Positions 29,737 to 39,546 are shown, counted from the stretch's first letter. The stretch: DNA of 64,000 nt from Candidatus Gastranaerophilales bacterium (GCA_944326685.1 CALVEV010000037.1:147211-211210), one strand, 5' to 3'. Numbers and translations are program-made. Notes: generated by a model from the sequence alone, not told the origin.

Positions 29737-29784
29737 CCCTCCACGCGTACCATTTAAAAGACTTCCTTTGGGGAGTCTTTTTTT
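29734..29784 (+). other. Second tRNA-Arg 3'-end remnant with terminator
   Basis: AATCCCTCCACGCGTACCA at 29734-29752 repeats the last 19 bases of the tRNA half at 29505-29549. A terminator follows (AAAGACTTCC/GGGGAGTCTTT, then TTTT, 29756-29784). The stem sequence differs from the terminator of the first remnant, so this is probably the scar of another integration, not a simple duplication. Confidence 0.7.
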
Positions 29785-29827
29785 GTGTTGGGAACTCACC
29801 CCTAACCGTCGGTGGTTCTTACCTCTC

Positions 29828-29908
29828 GCAAAATAATACTTAATTATTTTGCTCGGCAGAGTCTCCACGGTACCATAAAAAAGAGATAACATTCGTTATC
29901 TCTTTTTT
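29828..29908. other. Hairpin, third degenerate tRNA-end remnant and terminator
   Basis: A perfect 10-bp hairpin (GCAAAATAAT/ATTATTTTGC, 29828-29852) is followed by CTCCACGGTACCATAAAAA at 29863-29881, a one-base-deleted version of the tRNA end, and by terminator AAAAAAGAGATAAC/GTTATCTCTTTTTT (29877-29908), nearly the same as that at 29551-29584. It also serves the leftward EF-hand gene. Confidence 0.6.
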
Positions 29909-29930
29909 ATTTAATTAATTTTAATTTTGA

Positions 29931-30542
29931 TTATTCAAGTTCGAATGGTGTTATATTGTTTTGTTTCATAAAGTTTTTGTAATATGGATCATTTTTTAGT
30001 TGTGTATATTCTTCTGTTGTAAATGTTCCATCCTCTCCAGCATATTTATCAATTAATGCATCAATTAATGTAATATCAACTTTTGAATTGCTTTTCATTA
30101 AGTTATTATATATTCCAACTTTAACTTCTCCTTTTGTAACTTTACCATCATTGAAATTATTTTTAGATTGATCTATCCATCCCATTTCTATTTTTGCAAA
30201 GTTACTAGAAGAATGGTATGTATCTAAAACTTGTCCCCATTCGCTACCATTTAAGAAATTAGCCCATTCATTTGCCGTAAATATACCATCATTGCCAGCA
30301 TATTTTTGTAATGCGGCAGGTATATTATCTGTTAATGATTTTAATTTTGAGTATTCTTTTGAATCAGGTGCTAAACCAGATAATAAACTTCCTATATTTA
30401 AGTCATTATATGCTTCATTTAAGGAAATTTGTCCATCTCCATTTCCACCATTTTCTTTTCCATCCATTCTTTTGAATACATCATTTTGTATACTATTTAA
30501 GTAATCCTTAGGATAGTTATTTGAATTATTAATCTCAGCCAT
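29931..30542 (-). CDS. EF-hand calcium-binding protein
   Basis: The 203-residue protein from ATG 30542 (GAGGAG ribosome site) has four EF-hand-like loops: NGDGQISLNEAY, GNDGIFTANEW, FNDGKVTKGEV and GEDGTFTTEEY, in two pairs. There is no signal peptide, so it is probably cytoplasmic. EF-hand proteins of this size are frequent in gut Gastranaerophilales-like genomes, role unknown. It is the first host-type gene after the attachment region. Confidence 0.75.
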   Translation of the reverse strand: MAEINNSNNYPKDYLNSIQNDVFKRMDGKENGGNGDGQISLNEAYNDLNIGSLLSGLAPDSKEYSKLKSLTDNIPAALQKYAGNDGIFTANEWANFLNGSEWGQVLDTYHSSSNFAKIEMGWIDQSKNNFNDGKVTKGEVKVGIYNNLMKSNSKVDITLIDALIDKYAGEDGTFTTEEYTQLKNDPYYKNFMKQNNITPFELE

Positions 30543-30634
30543 ATTAATCTCCTCGTACAAAGTATATATTTATATAAAGATTTAAAGTCTTAAATAATTG
30601 ACAAATTTTTACAAAAGTTTATACAGAGAAATTT

Positions 30635-31993
30635 TCAATTCTTTTCTTTTACCCCTTTACCCTTTTGCCAAAAGTAATACGCAGGTAAACCTGCTAGAGT
30701 TATAAATAACCCAGGGATTGTATATGTTGGTTTAAATATTGTTAAACAAATTATTATATAACCTGTTATCAATAAATATATTATAGGAATTATTGTATTT
30801 ATTTTGAAATTAGTTTCAATATTTCTTTTTCTATACAAGAATAAGCCGAATATAGTTATCCAGTAAAAAATTAGAGTAGTATAAATTACGTAATCTAAAA
30901 GTTGGGTATAATTGCCCCATAAAACTAATATAGAAACCCATAAACATTGTATCCATAAAGCATTATGAGGAACTCTTGTATTTCTATCAATAGCAGCTAG
31001 CCCTCTAAAGAAAGTTCTATCTTTAGCCATATTATAATAAACTCTTGCTCCTGCTAATATAATTCCATTAGCACTTCCAAATGCTGATATCATAATAATA
31101 ATTGCAGCAATTGTTTTCCCCCAATGACCAAAAATGATTGACATTAATTGTGCTGCAACAATATCTTCCGGTGCATTTTGGATTAAATTAATTGGAATAG
31201 CTGTTACATAAATGCTATTAATTAAAAAATATAGACCTAAAACTAGCAAAGAGCCAATAAATAGTGCTTTAGGAATAGTTTTTGGAGCATCTTTTATGTC
31301 TCCAGATACAAAAGTTATGTTATTCCAAGTTATTGACGCAAATAATGCTCCAACAGTTGCAGCTCCTATAACATTAATTGTATCTAAATTCCAATTTATA
31401 GGAATAGAAAAGTTCATATGTAATGTGTGAAAATTGCATCCAAATAACAAGCCTAAAAGAATTATACCAATCATTGATATAACTTTAGTTACTGTAAATA
31501 TATTTTGTGTAATTACACCGTGTTTTAAGCCTCTAGAATTAATAAATGTTAGAAATATTACTACAAATACAGTAAATAATTTTTGTGTCGAAATATGGAA
31601 TATACCAAGATGCGAGATATACCTGTTAGCACTAATAAACGGGATTAAAAGTCCTATGAATTTTGAAAATGCAGTACAAACAGCTGCGATAATACCTGTT
31701 TGTATAACTAAAAATGTAGTCCACCCATATAAAAATGCAACTACATCATTATATATTTTTTTTAAATAAACATATTGCCCACCATCATCAGTAATATTTG
31801 ATGCAAGTTCAGCAAATGATAAAGCTCCACACATTGTAACAATTGCAGCAATAATCCATACAATCATTAATAAAAGCCCTGATTGTACTTGTCTTGCAAT
31901 ATCTGCTGATACTATAAAAATCCCGCAGCCAATCATTGAACCGGCTACTAAAGATATAGAATCAGATAATGATAGTTTGTGTTTGTATGCCAT
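30635..31993 (-). CDS. APC-family amino acid permease
   Basis: The 452-residue product has about twelve hydrophobic segments. It opens with LSLSDSISLVAGSMIGCGIFIVSADI, the glycine-rich first helix that contacts substrate in APC transporters, and continues with GGQYVYLKKIYNDVVAFLYGW. It probably exchanges or imports amino acids at the inner membrane. ATG 31993 is chosen because the frame upstream overlaps yjbQ; no clear ribosome site is seen. Specificity cannot be deduced. Confidence 0.88.
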   Translation of the reverse strand: MAYKHKLSLSDSISLVAGSMIGCGIFIVSADIARQVQSGLLLMIVWIIAAIVTMCGALSFAELASNITDDGGQYVYLKKIYNDVVAFLYGWTTFLVIQTGIIAAVCTAFSKFIGLLIPFISANRYISHLGIFHISTQKLFTVFVVIFLTFINSRGLKHGVITQNIFTVTKVISMIGIILLGLLFGCNFHTLHMNFSIPINWNLDTINVIGAATVGALFASITWNNITFVSGDIKDAPKTIPKALFIGSLLVLGLYFLINSIYVTAIPINLIQNAPEDIVAAQLMSIIFGHWGKTIAAIIIMISAFGSANGIILAGARVYYNMAKDRTFFRGLAAIDRNTRVPHNALWIQCLWVSILVLWGNYTQLLDYVIYTTLIFYWITIFGLFLYRKRNIETNFKINTIIPIIYLLITGYIIICLTIFKPTYTIPGLFITLAGLPAYYFWQKGKGVKEKN

Positions 31994-32018
31994 ATAAAAA
32001 AAATAATACAAACATATA

Positions 32019-32435
32019 TTACATACAAATTTGAACGCAAATTGTTCGTGATCGATTTTTATTATCAAAATCAATTAATACTATTTGTTGCCAATGTCCT
32101 AAAAATAGAATTCCATCTACAACGGGTATTGTTACAGAACTTCCAACAATAGATGCTAAAACATGAGCATTTCCATTTCCATCATGCCAACTATCATCAT
32201 GATGATAGTCAGCTCCTGAAGGAGCAATTTTTTCAAAAGCTTCGGGTAAGTCTTTTAGAAGACCAGGTTCATATTCAATTGTGGTTATTCCTGCGGTACT
32301 ACCTGCAACAGATACAATAACTGTTGCATCTTTTACAGGGTGGCAATTTAGACAATTTTCAACTTTTTTTGTGATGTCAATAATATCTGTATAGCCTTGA
32401 GTATTAATAGTAAACATTTCATTAATAACACCCAT
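32019..32435 (-). CDS. yjbQ: YjbQ/UPF0047 family protein
   Basis: The 138-residue product matches YjbQ: VSVAGSTAGITTIEYEPG, DYHHDDSWHDGNGNAHVLAS with the His/Asp cluster, and LGHWQQIVLIDFDN. YjbQ proteins are small trimeric enzymes reported to have weak thiamine-phosphate synthase-like activity in E. coli; the true role is unsettled. The gene has its own GGAGTAATTTT ribosome site and lies just upstream of the permease. Confidence 0.9.
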   Translation of the reverse strand: MGVINEMFTINTQGYTDIIDITKKVENCLNCHPVKDATVIVSVAGSTAGITTIEYEPGLLKDLPEAFEKIAPSGADYHHDDSWHDGNGNAHVLASIVGSSVTIPVVDGILFLGHWQQIVLIDFDNKNRSRTICVQICM

Positions 32436-32493
32436 AAAATTACTCCTTTAATAATATGGGTATATAATAACATAGAAAATAATTTTCTGCATT

Positions 32494-33207
32494 TTATATA
32501 GAAGCTCCTGCTCCATCTTTAATTTTTTCTAAAGCTTTTTTAGAACCTGCAGTCTCTCTTGCATATTGTTCAACAAATGTTATAGATTCTACGTCTCTTG
32601 CTATTGCATTTTGTAAATCAGCAATATCATTAGGTTTTAGTTTTGCAATAATGGAATCTTCATTCCCTTTATTAATGTGTTTCAACAAAATTTGTGACTT
32701 CATATCAAAACCAGGGAATCCATTATTCATAAAATACCAACGGTGAAATTGTTGGATTAAATAATATATATCAATATTTTTATCATCTAAAATAAACATT
32801 GTATCTGTTTTAAAGCTTATTTTTTTGAAGATAACTAAGTTAAATATAAAAGCTTGATACCCTGTATAGGCTGGTATTAATCCAGGTTCTTCTCCTAATA
32901 TTTCTAAGCATTTTTTTGCATTTGAGAGCTTAAAAACTTTAGTTTTATGTTTAACTATATAATCTATTAAAAGATTTGAATCATTTTTGTATTTTTTTAG
33001 TATTTGTTTTATTTCATTATTTAATTCTTCTTTTTTTTCTTGATTTTTAACATTAACAACAACAGAACAACCGTTAGAGTTATGTTTTAAAAACTTTTTA
33101 TTCTTATTTAAGAAAAAACTTAATTGCATTGTGATTAACTGTTCTTGGCATTTTAGCAAAAACAAGCTGGTCTTTTTAAATAAATTAATGAAACTCATAA
33201 TTCCCAT
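32494..33207 (-). CDS. Lineage-type hypothetical protein
   Basis: The 237-residue protein has a hydrophobic N-terminal segment (FINLFKKTSLFLLKCQEQLI), a lysine-rich helix and a more conserved-looking centre (DIYYLIQQFHRWYFMNNGFPGFDM). It ends GAGAS. No domain is recognised. The YYLIQQFHRWYF segment might be a fold core. It is a single gene read leftward between yjbQ and the divergent thioredoxin-like gene. Confidence 0.55.
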   Translation of the reverse strand: MGIMSFINLFKKTSLFLLKCQEQLITMQLSFFLNKNKKFLKHNSNGCSVVVNVKNQEKKEELNNEIKQILKKYKNDSNLLIDYIVKHKTKVFKLSNAKKCLEILGEEPGLIPAYTGYQAFIFNLVIFKKISFKTDTMFILDDKNIDIYYLIQQFHRWYFMNNGFPGFDMKSQILLKHINKGNEDSIIAKLKPNDIADLQNAIARDVESITFVEQYARETAGSKKALEKIKDGAGASI

Positions 33208-33342
33208 ATTTATATAAAGTATTTTTTATTCAATTTATTGACAATGTTGTAACATTTTTTTATATTACCTAGTAATACTAAATACTTGGCTATTTAAAAT
33301 ATTATAAATGTATATTAATTTAAACCTGTAAGGAGGGAACTT

Positions 33343-33735
33343 ATGAATAGAAATATAGCAATAATTTTAGCAATATTAATATTACCAATTTGTTTTTATT
33401 ATTACCTTGATAAATCTCAAGCAGCTTCTGCGAGTAAAATAAATAATAATAAACCAGCTGTAATTAAATTTTCATCTGATATGTGTAGTGAATGTCAAAA
33501 AATGGATAAAGTTGTAAATCAAGTGTATCCAAAATATTCAGATAAAATTGAATTGATTAAAATTCCTGTACAAAAACAAACTAAAGAAAATTTAGCTATG
33601 ATAAAAAAATATAATGTAACATTAGTTCCTACATTAGTATTTAAAAAATCAAATGGACAGACAATGTCAAAATTTGAAGGTTCAATGACAAATTCAGAAT
33701 TCGAAGGTTATTTAAAAAGGTTATTAAATGAATAA
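33343..33735 (+). CDS. Membrane-anchored thioredoxin-like protein
   Basis: The 130-residue product has an N-terminal membrane anchor (IAIILAILILPICFYYYL), then a thioredoxin fold with active site SSDMCSECQKM (CxxC), a cis-Pro loop TLVPTLVF and a final helix. It should face the periplasm and reduce disulfides. The next gene, a CcdA-type transporter, overlaps it by 8 bp and would supply electrons from cytoplasmic thioredoxin. AAGGAGGG precedes the start. Confidence 0.88.
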   Translation: MNRNIAIILAILILPICFYYYLDKSQAASASKINNNKPAVIKFSSDMCSECQKMDKVVNQVYPKYSDKIELIKIPVQKQTKENLAMIKKYNVTLVPTLVFKKSNGQTMSKFEGSMTNSEFEGYLKRLLNE

Positions 33736-34444
33736 TTTATATGATATTTTTACAACTTCATTAGTAGCAGGAAATGCTAAAATAATTTTACTTTTAGTTT
33801 CTTTTTTAGGTGGTGTAATTGCATCTATATCTCCTTGTTCTCTTGCAATGTTGCCAGTTGTAATAGGATATATAGGAGGTTATGCAACCCAACCACTTTC
33901 TAAAACAGTTGTTCAATTATTTTCGTTTATAATTGGGACAGCAATAGTTTTTTCGGCTATTGGAATAATATGTGCTTTAACAGGAAAGGTTTTTGTTTCT
34001 ATTGCAGGAAATTACTTTATGTTAGTTATTGCTGCAATACTTATGATTATGGGATTAAACTTGGTAGGTATTCTTGATTTGCAAATCCCAAGTTTAATTA
34101 ATAAAATTCCTCAGTCTAAAGGTAATAGCATTTTCTTATATCCAATGTTATTAGGTGCGACATTTGCAATTGCAGGAACTCCTTGTTCTACACCTATTCT
34201 TGCAGGAATTATGAGTATTGCATCTGTTTCTAGTAATATAATTATTGCTATATCGATGTTATTTTTATTTTCAATTGGACAAGGTATTATACTTGTCATT
34301 GCAGGTATATTTACATCTTTAATAAAACAATTTGGAAATGTTATTGAACTTTCTGAAATATTAATGAAATTTAGTGGTGTAATACTTATTATTGCTTCAT
34401 TATGGTTTTATTACAAAATATTTATACCATTTTTTATAGGCTAA
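33728..34444 (+). CDS. ccdA: CcdA/DsbD-type thiol:disulfide electron transporter
   Basis: The 238-residue membrane protein has six hydrophobic segments in two repeats, each with a proline-cysteine motif: SISPCSLAMLP and AGTPCSTPIL. These cysteines carry electrons across the membrane in CcdA and DsbD. Full length for CcdA. The overlap with the thioredoxin-like gene indicates a joint function, for cytochrome c maturation or oxidative protein repair. It ends facing fliI with a 4-bp overlap. Confidence 0.92.
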   Translation: MNNLYDIFTTSLVAGNAKIILLLVSFLGGVIASISPCSLAMLPVVIGYIGGYATQPLSKTVVQLFSFIIGTAIVFSAIGIICALTGKVFVSIAGNYFMLVIAAILMIMGLNLVGILDLQIPSLINKIPQSKGNSIFLYPMLLGATFAIAGTPCSTPILAGIMSIASVSSNIIIAISMLFLFSIGQGIILVIAGIFTSLIKQFGNVIELSEILMKFSGVILIIASLWFYYKIFIPFFIG

Positions 34445-35745
34445 ATTAAATTAATCAATTCTTGAATAGTTGTATCATAATCAACTTTTAAATCTGTTGA
34501 TTGACGCAAGAATTGATTAATTTTATCCATTTTTTGAATTGCTTCGTCACAATTAGGATCGGATCCTCTAACATATGCTCCTATGTTGATCAAGTCTTCA
34601 TTTTTCTTATAAACAGCTAGCAAGTTCCTAATTTTTCCCGCAGCATTTCTATGCTCTTTAGTTGTTACATCAGGCATAACCCGACTTAATGATTGTAAAA
34701 CATCAACTGCTGGATAATGGTTTTTGTGTGCTAAATCTCTTGATAAAACAATGTGACCATCTAAAATACTTCTTGCTGTATCAGAAATAGGTTCATTAAA
34801 ATCATCACCTTCTACTAAAACAGTATATAGACCTGTAATTGTTCCTTTGTCATTATTTCCAACTCTTTCCATAAGTTTAGGCATCATTGCAAAAACAGAA
34901 GGAGTATAACCTCTCGTTGCAGGTGGTTCTCCAACTGCAAGTCCAACCTCTCTTTGTGCCATGGCAATACGAGTTACACTATCAAGCATAAATAAGACGT
35001 CTTTACCTTTATCTCTGAAATATTCAGCAATAGTTGTTGCAACAAAAGCTGCTTTAATTTTTACTAATGAAGGCTGTTCAGAGGTTGCAGCAACAACTAT
35101 TGAACGCTTCATTCCTTCAGGGCCAAGAATTTCTTCAATAAATTCTCTAACCTCACGACCTCGTTCTCCTATTAAGGCTATTACATTTAAATCCGCTGTA
35201 GTATTTTTTGCAATCATACCAATTGTTGTACTTTTTCCAACGCCAGAGCCTGCAAATACCCCTAAACGTTGACCTTTGCCAACAGTAATAAAACCATCAA
35301 CAGAGCGAATACCTAGTGATAATGGTTCACTAATTCTTTTTCTTTTTAGGGGGTTTATTGCTTCTGCATATATAGAACGAGTATCAAAACAGTTAAGAGG
35401 ACCTAATGTGTCAATTGGGTTTCCTAAACCGTCTAAAACTCTACCTAATAATTGTTCCCCTACATTAACTCTAATAGAAGAACCTGTATTTACAACTATT
35501 GCACCAGGTTGAATACCTTCCATTGAGCCTAATGGCATTAATAATATTCTATCAGCTTTAAACCCAACAACTTCTGCCCAAACTGGACTTGAATTATGAG
35601 AATTATATATATAACACAAATCTCCTATTGACGATTTTGGTCCATCTGCTTCAATTATCAAACCAATAATCTCAATGATTTTACCAATTTCTTTTAAGGG
35701 ATTGGTGCTATTAATAATTTCAAGGCATTTATTCTTGTTGAACAT
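34441..35745 (-). CDS. fliI: Flagellum-specific ATPase FliI
   Basis: The 434-residue product is the ATPase of the flagellar type III export apparatus. It has P-loop FAGSGVGKST near residue 168, LIGERGREVREF, Walker B FMLDSVTRIAMAQREVG, and SVFAMMPKLMERVG. Full length. It forms a hexamer at the export gate and is held by FliH. It is last of fliF-fliG-fliH-fliI, its start overlapping fliH by 17 bp. Confidence 0.97.
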   Translation of the reverse strand: MFNKNKCLEIINSTNPLKEIGKIIEIIGLIIEADGPKSSIGDLCYIYNSHNSSPVWAEVVGFKADRILLMPLGSMEGIQPGAIVVNTGSSIRVNVGEQLLGRVLDGLGNPIDTLGPLNCFDTRSIYAEAINPLKRKRISEPLSLGIRSVDGFITVGKGQRLGVFAGSGVGKSTTIGMIAKNTTADLNVIALIGERGREVREFIEEILGPEGMKRSIVVAATSEQPSLVKIKAAFVATTIAEYFRDKGKDVLFMLDSVTRIAMAQREVGLAVGEPPATRGYTPSVFAMMPKLMERVGNNDKGTITGLYTVLVEGDDFNEPISDTARSILDGHIVLSRDLAHKNHYPAVDVLQSLSRVMPDVTTKEHRNAAGKIRNLLAVYKKNEDLINIGAYVRGSDPNCDEAIQKMDKINQFLRQSTDLKVDYDTTIQELINLI

Positions 35746-36544
35746 CGTCTGTTATACCATTTTTAAGTCTTGATGCAATTTCATCGATTTGTGAAGATAT
35801 TCGACTATCAATTCTTGATAATGGAGTAGAAACAATTGTTCCATCAACTGATAATGCAGAATCTTCAATAATTTTTATATGTTTTAGTTGAACTATTTCA
35901 TTCTTAAATTCTTCTGATAAGTTAATAATATTTTGCACTAATTGTGGGTTTACAATAATTGTTACTTCTTCTTTATCTTTTAAATGATTAATTGCAGCAA
36001 TAGTAATTTCTTTTAACATTTGTTCATCAAAATTGATAGTGGTAATTTTTCTTGCAATAGCAATTACTAATTCTACAATATCCATATCTGCTGATTTGAC
36101 AATATTATGTTTAATATCAAAAGACGCAGAAGATAATGTTTCTAATGATTTTATAGCCTCAATAGAATCATCTTTAAATTTTTGTAATCCGTCTTGTTGA
36201 CCTTTTAAGAAACCTTCATCATAAGCTTGTTTTGAAATTTCATCTGTTTGATTTTTTACATCCTGTTGATTGTCTTCAGCTTTTTTTATAATTTCACTTG
36301 CATGTATTTCTGCATTTTGAATAATTTGTTGAGCTTTTGATTCTGCATCTTTAACTATTAATTCTGCTCGCATTTTTATATTGTCAGCTTCAGTTTTTGC
36401 TTCTGCTAACAATTTTCTTTTAGCTTCTTCTACTTCACTTAAAATAGATTCAACTCTTGCTTCATATTTACTTATTGAACTATTTTCAAGAGGTAGAATG
36501 TAGTTATCTCCAATTTGAACATTTTTATTATTAATTCTACTCAA
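35729..36544 (-). CDS. fliH: Flagellar assembly protein FliH
   Basis: The 271-residue product has a long Ala/Glu/Lys-rich coiled coil (EVEEAKRKLLAEAKTEADNIK) and a C-terminal domain with VELVIAIARKITTINFDEQML and IKIIEDSALSVDGTIV, the FliH/YscL pattern. FliH dimers tether FliI to the C-ring. The start is TTG at 36544 overlapping the fliG stop (TTGAGTAG) behind AGAGGATG; no suitable ATG exists nearby. Confidence 0.9.
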   Translation of the reverse strand: MSRINNKNVQIGDNYILPLENSSISKYEARVESILSEVEEAKRKLLAEAKTEADNIKMRAELIVKDAESKAQQIIQNAEIHASEIIKKAEDNQQDVKNQTDEISKQAYDEGFLKGQQDGLQKFKDDSIEAIKSLETLSSASFDIKHNIVKSADMDIVELVIAIARKITTINFDEQMLKEITIAAINHLKDKEEVTIIVNPQLVQNIINLSEEFKNEIVQLKHIKIIEDSALSVDGTIVSTPLSRIDSRISSQIDEIASRLKNGITDDVQQE

Positions 36545-37625
36545 TTAATTCATCCTCTGCATTTCCACGAGAAATTGTAATTTCTCCAGATAGTTCTAAA
36601 GCTCTAATTGTTGCAACAATCTTAGATTGTGCATCTTGGACTTCTCTAGCACGAACAGGACCTAAATATTCAATATCTTCAATTAACATAGCTTGAGCTC
36701 TTTCAGACATATTTCTAAAGATTTTCTCTTTAATTTCTTCTTTTGTCCCTTTCATAGATAAAGCCAATTCTCTTGAATCAACTTCACGTAATACTCTTTG
36801 AATTGCTCTATCATCAAGAATAACAATATCTTCAAATACGAACATAAGATCACGCACACTTTGTGCCAATATTGCATCTTTTGCTTCCAAAAATTCCATA
36901 ATGTTCTTTTCTGTAAATCTATCACAGTGATTCATAATACTTGCTAAATATTCTACACCACCAGCTTTTGAGAAATCGTGAACTACAAATGTTGAGAATT
37001 TCTTTTCTACAACATCTTCAATTTCTGATAGAATTTCCGGGTTTGTTGTATTCATTTCTGCAATTTTCATTGAAACTTGCGTTTGAACCTTATTAGGTAA
37101 AGATGCTAATATTTGAGCCGATAATGCGGGTTTTAAATATGCTAGTATCAATGCTAGTAATTGAGGATTTTCTCCTGAAAATGTAGTTGCGAATTGGCTT
37201 GGATCAACATCATTTAAGAAATAGAACGGATTAGTGTTAATCATTGAACCTAATTTATCCATCATTTCTGCAGCTTCATCTGGTCCATAAGCATTCGCAA
37301 GTAGTTTTTTAGCATATTCAGTACCACCGGTAGCTATTAAGTTACTTGCTTTAAAAACTGTTCTAAATTCATCTAATAAAACATTTAATTCTTCATCAGG
37401 AACTTTATTTAAATTCGCAATATCTAATGTTATTTGTTCGAGTATATTAGGGTCTGTAATATGTTTTAAAACTTCTGTTGCTGTTTCAGCACCTAATAAA
37501 ATTAGTAATGCTGCAACTTTTTGTGATGGACGTAATAATTTTTGAGTTGCATCTTTTACCTTTACTTGATTACGACCTTTTTCATTATTATTTTGTGTTG
37601 CAGGAGTTGAGTTTCCTTGAACCAT
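36537..37625 (-). CDS. fliG: Flagellar motor switch protein FliG
   Basis: The 362-residue product shows FliG's N-domain (LRPSQKVAALLILLGAETAT), the middle ALLDEFxx-type armadillo repeats with HPQLLA-like NPQLLALILAYLKP, and the C-terminal torque helix (MFVFEDIVILDDRAIQRVLREVD and ELALSMKGTKEEIKEKIFRNMSERA in blocks). It links the MS ring to the C ring and contacts the stator. Its order after fliF is the standard one. Confidence 0.96.
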   Translation of the reverse strand: MVQGNSTPATQNNNEKGRNQVKVKDATQKLLRPSQKVAALLILLGAETATEVLKHITDPNILEQITLDIANLNKVPDEELNVLLDEFRTVFKASNLIATGGTEYAKKLLANAYGPDEAAEMMDKLGSMINTNPFYFLNDVDPSQFATTFSGENPQLLALILAYLKPALSAQILASLPNKVQTQVSMKIAEMNTTNPEILSEIEDVVEKKFSTFVVHDFSKAGGVEYLASIMNHCDRFTEKNIMEFLEAKDAILAQSVRDLMFVFEDIVILDDRAIQRVLREVDSRELALSMKGTKEEIKEKIFRNMSERAQAMLIEDIEYLGPVRAREVQDAQSKIVATIRALELSGEITISRGNAEDELIE

Positions 37626-37642
37626 TTTATACTATCCTTTAT

Positions 37643-39280
37643 TTATTCCTTAATATATGACATTAATACTTTTGCCGCAGCTTCAGGATCTGCTAGAATT
37701 GCTTCGTTTAATGTATTTATACTTTGTTCTTGTTTTGAAATTTCTATATCTTTAAATGAAGCTTGCGTATCATCATCTCCATAAAAATCTAATGCTGCAT
37801 AAGCTCCATCTGTAAGCCCTTTCATTTTTTCAATTTTAGTTGCAATTGACTCATCTGGATCCATCGGGTCAAATGCTAAATCTTCTTCTTCGGATTCATC
37901 TAATATATTTTGTTGTACATCATAATGTGGTAATCTTGAAATTAAATTTTTCAATAAAGTTATAGTTACTAATCCTAATATTAGTATAACTATTGATGGA
38001 CCTAACTTAGTTGCAATATAATTAAATAAGGTTTCTTTTGCAACTTTCTTTTCTAGCTCTGCTTGATGTTTTTTATCTTGTTCTAAAGCTTCAAACTGTA
38101 GTCCAGAAACAGTTATAACATCTCCTCTTTCATAATCTACACCAGCTGCAGATAATACTAAATTTTGTAATTCTTCTTTTTCAGGTTTTGTTAATATTTT
38201 ATTAACTGCAACTGCGATTGTTAAACGTTTTATTGTTCCTGGGGCATATACAATATGCTTAACTTCTTTTGAAACACTATAACTTGTTGAACTTTTTTCT
38301 TTTGCATAATTTAAATTTTTATTAGGAAGACCTGAATTTGGGTTTTCAGATTGTTGAGGGTTTTGATTATTAGGGTTTTCATAATTTTCAATTTCGCTTT
38401 GTGTACTAGTTAAAACACCCTCACCTTTTTCATCTAAAGGAATATAACGTTCAATTGTAGCTTTTGCAGAATTAAAATCAATGTCTGCATTTACTTGCAC
38501 TGAAACATTTCCTCTTCCTACAATTTCTTCTAAAACTGTAGTAATTTTTTTTGCTGTATCTTTTTCTACTCCAGCTTTAAATGATTCCATATCATTAGAA
38601 TTTTTAGAGGTTTCATCAGATAATGTGTTCCCAAATTGATCTGTTATGAAAACTTTTTCTGGAGTTAATCTTGGTATAGAATATGCTACTAGATTTTTTA
38701 TTGCTTTAACTTGTGATGATTTTAATTTATACCCAGGATCTAAAATTAACATTACAGATGCTGAAGGTATTTCATCTTTATCTTCAAAAATTGAACGTTC
38801 AGGCTGCGCTAATTGAACTCTAACACTTTTGATTCCATCCATTTTTTCTATAGAACGTGTTAGTTCTCCTTGAAAAATTCTTTGTTTAGTTAAATTGTTT
38901 TTAAAATCAGTAGAGCCAAGTTGCATATTATCTAATAATTCAAATCCAGGATTTGAATTTTGTATTAAATCATTTTCTGCAACATATAAACGCATATCAT
39001 CTCTTTGACTCGCTGGAACTAAAATTGTTTTTTTATCATCCGTAAGCTTAAAAGAATAACCATTCTTTTTTAAGTTTTCAGTAATATTAACAACATCAGA
39101 TTCTGCTAAGTCGGAGTATAAAACTGTTAAATCAGGTTCAAATGATTTTACAATAAAAAATGTAGATAAAACTACAGTAACAAAAAGTAATACAACCAAA
39201 CCAAATCGTTGTGGAACATTCAACCCTTTCCACAACTTTTTCATATCATTAAAAAGTAGTTGCAAATAATTAGAATTCAT
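37643..39280 (-). CDS. fliF: Flagellar MS-ring protein FliF
   Basis: The 545-residue product has two transmembrane helices (FGLVVLLFVTVVLSTFFIV near residue 25, and LGPSIVILILGLVTITLL near 435), periplasmic ring-building domains between them (TVLYSDLAESDVVNITENLKKNG, RIFQGELTRSIEKMDGIKSVRV) and a cytoplasmic FliG-binding tail. It forms the basal ring on which the flagellum is built. It is first in the leftward operon. Confidence 0.96.
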   Translation of the reverse strand: MNSNYLQLLFNDMKKLWKGLNVPQRFGLVVLLFVTVVLSTFFIVKSFEPDLTVLYSDLAESDVVNITENLKKNGYSFKLTDDKKTILVPASQRDDMRLYVAENDLIQNSNPGFELLDNMQLGSTDFKNNLTKQRIFQGELTRSIEKMDGIKSVRVQLAQPERSIFEDKDEIPSASVMLILDPGYKLKSSQVKAIKNLVAYSIPRLTPEKVFITDQFGNTLSDETSKNSNDMESFKAGVEKDTAKKITTVLEEIVGRGNVSVQVNADIDFNSAKATIERYIPLDEKGEGVLTSTQSEIENYENPNNQNPQQSENPNSGLPNKNLNYAKEKSSTSYSVSKEVKHIVYAPGTIKRLTIAVAVNKILTKPEKEELQNLVLSAAGVDYERGDVITVSGLQFEALEQDKKHQAELEKKVAKETLFNYIATKLGPSIVILILGLVTITLLKNLISRLPHYDVQQNILDESEEEDLAFDPMDPDESIATKIEKMKGLTDGAYAALDFYGDDDTQASFKDIEISKQEQSINTLNEAILADPEAAAKVLMSYIKE

Positions 39281-39546
39281 TTTATTAATTTAATCCTCAC
39301 CCGATTATATACTATCATGATAATACATTACATATTTTGACATTTCAAGAATGTTAAGGAATCTTAAGTGCAAAAAATACGTAAAAATTAGATAAAAAAG
39401 AAAAAATTTACAAAACCATGAAATTTTCTTAATATTTCTATTTATAAATATATAAATAGTTGTAATTAGAGCATATTTGAGATACCTTTAAATTATATAG
39501 TTTACATAGTTATAGCGAGGAAGATTATTTAATAAGGAGGATCTTT

